Positions 16,745-18,916 of a stretch of DNA of 18,916 nt are shown in pieces (the first letter of the stretch is position 1; each line of letters opens with the position of its first letter). Source of the stretch: VFZP01 sp043755595 (lineage in GTDB: Bacteria > Acidobacteriota > Terriglobia > Bryobacterales > Bryobacteraceae). Location of the stretch: NCBI GenBank assembly GCA_043755595.1, contig JAYUSQ010000149.1, positions 1 through 18,916 of the forward strand, read 5' to 3'. The translations under genes were made by a program, and so were the position numbers. The notes under the pieces were generated by a model that made no database searches, was not told where the DNA came from, and saw nothing but the letters and a program-made list of their open reading frames with translations.

Positions 16745-16979
16745 ACCATTTCTCCAAGCACAGACTACGATTGTCGACCACTATCCGATGGACACGCCGG
16801 AGCTCCACCGGGCCAAACCCAAGGTTCCTCGCGAGGGCGACCGGATCCCGCCAGAATTTTGCTGAGACGTCGTCGCGATCCACATGGACATGGGGCGGCT
16901 CAGTCGGTTCGTGGCTGTGAAAGTAAATTCGGTAAGGCCCCACCATCAGTATGGTTGGCACGCCAACCCAGTGTCTCAT
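16725..16979 (-). CDS. DUF4160 domain protein
   Basis: An 84-residue protein with the DUF4160 core: VPTILMVGPYRIYFHSHEPTEPPHVHVDRDDVSAKFWRDPVALARNLGFGPVELRRVHRIV, including the conserved E-P-P-H-V-H-V histidines. The start is uncertain: the frame is open to 17030, ATG 16979 gives MRHWVGVPTIL, and GTG 16961 would give the family-typical (M)PTIL beginning. The aggag sequence upstream is too far from either. It precedes the DUF2442 gene, overlapping it by 20 bases. Such pairs resemble small addiction or regulatory modules, but their activity is not known. Confidence 0.85.
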   Translation of the reverse strand: MRHWVGVPTILMVGPYRIYFHSHEPTEPPHVHVDRDDVSAKFWRDPVALARNLGFGPVELRRVHRIVVDNRSLCLEKWYERFPP

Positions 16980-17231
16980 GGTCGAAGGGCGAATGCACTC
17001 CTCTGAACGCCGTGATGCTGCAGAAGACAATCACCTTGCTCTAGCCTAGCGCGGTGCCGGCTGGAACTTCCACATTGTCGCTCGCAGTCCAATCCCAAGG
17101 GCGACGCGGGCCCGTCTTGGGTCCAGCCGATGGACAGGTAGTCGCACAGGATGTCCGAAGGGAGGCGCGTCACATGCCCGGTGCTGGTGTCGCCACGCCC
17201 AGTAGGACCGAACCACAAGCAGTAAGCTGAA
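16980..17231. other. intergenic region between DUF4160 and the unknown 149-residue gene
   Basis: About 250 bp between divergent starts. A minus-strand frame runs through it from the opposite strand of the next gene, but its composition is that of a shadow. No operator-like palindrome was found by eye. Confidence 0.35.
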
Positions 17232-17681
17232 ATGGTGAATGATGCCATCGCTGCGTTGAACGAATGCAAGTACCTGTTTCTGTCGGAGCTACAAGAGTTG
17301 GACGGGAACGGGCTGCGGCTAATCGTCAGCGAGGGGCGACCGGCTGGGAAATCCGGGCCGATACGTCTTGGTGGCGCCGTTATCGCGGGCGGCGTGCGAA
17401 TCGAGACGACAGGGGTAAGTCGCGTCTTCGCAATTGTATGGGGCACGTATGTCGCGTACGCGGTTCTGAACGAATCATACGCCTCCGTTGATGAAGAGGA
17501 ACGATACGAAGGAAGTCGATTTCGACTGTACTCTAAATCCCATTTCATCGATTACATCTCGCGGGCTACGTTCGCCTGCGCCGAGCACCCTGGACCAACC
17601 CAGCATCACGCCGTCGTTTGCGAGGATCACGTCATTGACGTAATCTCGACCGAGCTGCCGAAGGTCGAGCCGCTCCGCTAA
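17232..17681 (+). CDS. conserved-looking protein of unknown function (149 aa)
   Basis: A 149-residue cytoplasmic protein without signal peptide or membrane span. Its composition is normal, and several phrases look like those of a real family: VFAIVWGTYVAYAVLNESYASVDEEE, then YEGSRFRLYSKSHFIDYISRATFA, and a C-terminal QHHAVVCEDHVIDVIST. The pattern of W..YVAY..NES, a Y-S-K-S-x-F-x-D-Y-I run and a late H-x-x-V-x-C...DV-I-S suggests a compact alpha/beta domain; I have a vague memory of similar hypothetical proteins but cannot name a family or function. It stands alone on the plus strand between two minus-strand two-gene modules, a position in which solitary immunity-like or regulatory genes are often found. 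The start at ATG 17232 follows agctgaa. Confidence 0.75.
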   Translation: MVNDAIAALNECKYLFLSELQELDGNGLRLIVSEGRPAGKSGPIRLGGAVIAGGVRIETTGVSRVFAIVWGTYVAYAVLNESYASVDEEERYEGSRFRLYSKSHFIDYISRATFACAEHPGPTQHHAVVCEDHVIDVISTELPKVEPLR

Positions 17682-17723
17682 TTTAGCGTCAGCTAGCGAT
17701 CGACAGGATCCTCGGAAGCGAGT

Positions 17724-18059
17724 TTAGCCCCACCCTTGCCCGATATCAACAAAAACGTAGCTTCCGGCCGTGGCGGCCTCAATCGCGGCCGCGATATGCT
17801 TAACTTGCTCTTTCACTACGCTCCAGTTGTTCGTGCTCAAGACTAGCAGCGCGATTCGGCGCCCTGTCAGATTTTGTTGGTAACTGATTTCTTGATCGGC
17901 GGTGATGAATAGATCAAAGCCAGCTTCCTCAGCCGCCGCCAACAACACCCCATTCTTTAGCCCCGACCAACCCTGGAACCACGTGGTTGCGACAACATGC
18001 CGACTATCGATGAGAAGGCGAAGTTTCTGGGGCGCGCTCTCGTCCAGAATGATTTTCAT
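17724..18059 (-). CDS. DUF5615 PIN-like protein (putative toxin)
   Basis: A 111-residue protein. It starts MKIILDES (Asp6, Glu7), has GWSGLKNGVLLAAAEEAGFDLFITADQEISYQQNLTGRRIALLVLS and thus further acids at 49 and 55, as expected for the PIN-like DUF5615 fold, an RNase-type metal site. Its start overlaps the DUF433 stop by four bases (ATGA). By analogy with VapC it is the presumed ribonuclease toxin of the pair; the activity is not proven for the family as a whole. Confidence 0.9.
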   Translation of the reverse strand: MKIILDESAPQKLRLLIDSRHVVATTWFQGWSGLKNGVLLAAAEEAGFDLFITADQEISYQQNLTGRRIALLVLSTNNWSVVKEQVKHIAAAIEAATAGSYVFVDIGQGWG

Positions 18060-18295
18060 GCAGCGAGCGATGGCTCTGCCGGCGGCAACGCGCTTTTGGC
18101 CGCAAAATCGAGGACGGCCCGCACCTGCTCTCTCGTGACGTGAAAATTCTCAAGCACCTCGTCTACCGAAGAGCACTTTAGGTTCTCAAAGATCGCCGAA
18201 ACAGGCACACGGGTTCCGCGAAAAACCCAAGCACCACTCACTTTCCCAGGAATGCTTTCAACGGCTGAACATTGTGACCAATCCAGACTTGCCAT
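18056..18295 (-). CDS. DUF433 protein (putative antitoxin)
   Basis: A 79-residue protein with the DUF433 pattern: SIPGKVSGAWVFRGTRVPVSAIFENLKCSSVDEVLENFHVTREQVRAVLDFAA, a winged or ribbon-helix DNA-binding-like fold. ATG 18295 (MASLDWSQ) is preferred over the open frame back to 18346; agg stands about 7 bases before it. It is coupled by a 4-base overlap to the DUF5615 gene, the usual antitoxin-first order. A perfect 13-bp palindrome lies 19 bases upstream and may be its own operator. Confidence 0.9.
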   Translation of the reverse strand: MASLDWSQCSAVESIPGKVSGAWVFRGTRVPVSAIFENLKCSSVDEVLENFHVTREQVRAVLDFAAKSALPPAEPSLAA

Positions 18296-18313
18296 ATGGA
18301 AACCTATTCTTAT

Positions 18314-18326
18314 CGTATGACATACG
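18314..18326. promoter_or_regulatory. 13-bp perfect palindrome, candidate operator of the DUF433/DUF5615 operon
   Basis: The sequence cgtatgacatacg is a perfect inverted repeat (6-bp arms around one base), 18 bases before the DUF433 start. Read on the minus strand it overlaps a plausible -10 (tacgat). This is where autorepressing antitoxins usually bind. The symmetry is seen; the binding is inferred. Confidence 0.5.
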
Positions 18327-18426
18327 GCCCATTCCGTGCTTGGCATTCCTCATCGGTTATCGCCGATTCAATGCCCGAGGTTGGGCGAACCCGTCTTCGG
18401 CGGTCCAACTAAGGCGTATGTCTCAG

Positions 18427-18916
18427 CTATCTGACTTTGTTAGTGCCCGAAAAAGGCGTCAGAAAAGTCTTCGACGAATGATCATGCCAGCTCAACGATT
18501 CCTCGTCAACCACCGACCAAAGCAGGCCAAGGCCGCCGGCGAGGATGCTCATCATGGACCAGGCGATGCGTTCGGCGCGTTCAGTGCGCGAGGGGGTCCT
18601 ACCGTCGAAGTGCAGAAGCTTCAGTTGGCTCCAACGGAGGCCGGGCGAATCGGAATCGAGCGCGGCCCAGAAGAATTTGTAGGCGATGGCTAGCGCGATT
18701 CCCAAGCCGCCAAACCAATAAAGCGGTTGCCCAGGCAAAGGTGTGTCTTTGGCGCCTAACTCGACGGCCACCGCAAGAATGCCGGCCACTACGGTGACCA
18801 TCGCAAAGTCGATCGCAGCAGCCATAAACCGGTGAACTGGGATGGCCACCGGGGCCTTTGAGTAGCGCGCTTCGGAGATTCCCCGTTGGGCCGGATTCGA
18901 AGCGGCTGGCGAAAAT
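18427..18916 (-). CDS. RDD family membrane protein, N-terminus outside the window
   Basis: The frame is open to the right edge, so the start lies outside. About 163 residues are seen. VHRFMAAAIDFAMVTVVAGILAV is the RDD-type first membrane segment with its Arg and Asp; two or three more spans follow (YWFGGLGIALAIAYKFFW, AWSMMSILAGGLGLLW). The family-typical tail SPGLRWSQLKLLHFDGRTPSRTERAER ... SWHDHSSKT is present. RDD proteins are small membrane proteins of mostly unknown transport function. A GTG at 18849 could serve as a start, but the upstream part (SEARYSKAPVAIP) reads as coding. Its end is 131 bp from the DUF433 start, and the two are probably separate units. Confidence 0.85.
   Translation of the reverse strand, partial: FSPAASNPAQRGISEARYSKAPVAIPVHRFMAAAIDFAMVTVVAGILAVAVELGAKDTPLPGQPLYWFGGLGIALAIAYKFFWAALDSDSPGLRWSQLKLLHFDGRTPSRTERAERIAWSMMSILAGGLGLLWSVVDEESLSWHDHSSKTFLTPFSGTNKVR

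Noticed and set aside
16976..17548. 190-residue minus-strand open frame
   Set aside because: Antisense to the 149-residue plus-strand gene, low-quality composition, no domain; the part at 17040-17230 outside that gene has no family match I can name.

Overview
The window looks like a chromosomal stretch of a soil acidobacterium, most likely of the Bryobacterales/Solibacter type. This is inferred from high GC, long genes on both strands, a PEP-CTERM exported protein, secreted proteins with Ig-like/BACON-like modules, a putative secreted esterase and a BNR-repeat sialidase-like protein. No ribosomal or marker gene fixes the taxonomy.

Left part (1-2632): the C-terminal part of an alpha/beta hydrolase, then a tRNA-Asn(GTT) on the minus strand with a degenerate tRNA-like copy beside it. 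Next comes an ISKra4-type insertion sequence with a DUF6788 accessory gene and a transposase broken by a one-base deletion that can be placed near 2099.

Centre-left (2697-7917): a minus-strand series of three genes, transcribed as an Ig/BACON-like secreted protein with a His/Lys/Pro heptad tail, an orphan LolD/MacB-type ABC ATPase, and the AAA+ chaperone ClpC. A second small secreted protein diverges from it across about 80 bp.

Centre (7964-11652): plus-strand genes for a pirin, a putative exported esterase, a type II toxin-antitoxin pair (ParE/RelE-like toxin) and a sialidase-like BNR protein. The BNR gene overlaps convergently with the next operon. That operon (14019 to 11632, minus) encodes a secreted protein, an HlyD/MacA-type membrane-fusion adaptor and a YdjM-type membrane hydrolase. 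No permease for either the adaptor or the orphan ATPase is in the window. Glucose-6-phosphate isomerase (pgi) lies upstream on the same strand.

Right part (15762-18916): a PEP-CTERM protein with an abnormal C-terminal extension, then a cluster of small two-gene modules: DUF4160/DUF2442, a lone conserved-looking 149-residue protein of unknown function, and DUF433/DUF5615 (PIN-like) with a perfect 13-bp palindrome just upstream of its start. The window ends inside an RDD-family membrane protein.

I did not find a clearly new multi-gene system. The most promising places are the small-module cluster at 16.4-18.3 kb, the tRNA-like copy beside tRNA-Asn, and the heptad-tailed exported protein with its orphan ATPase.
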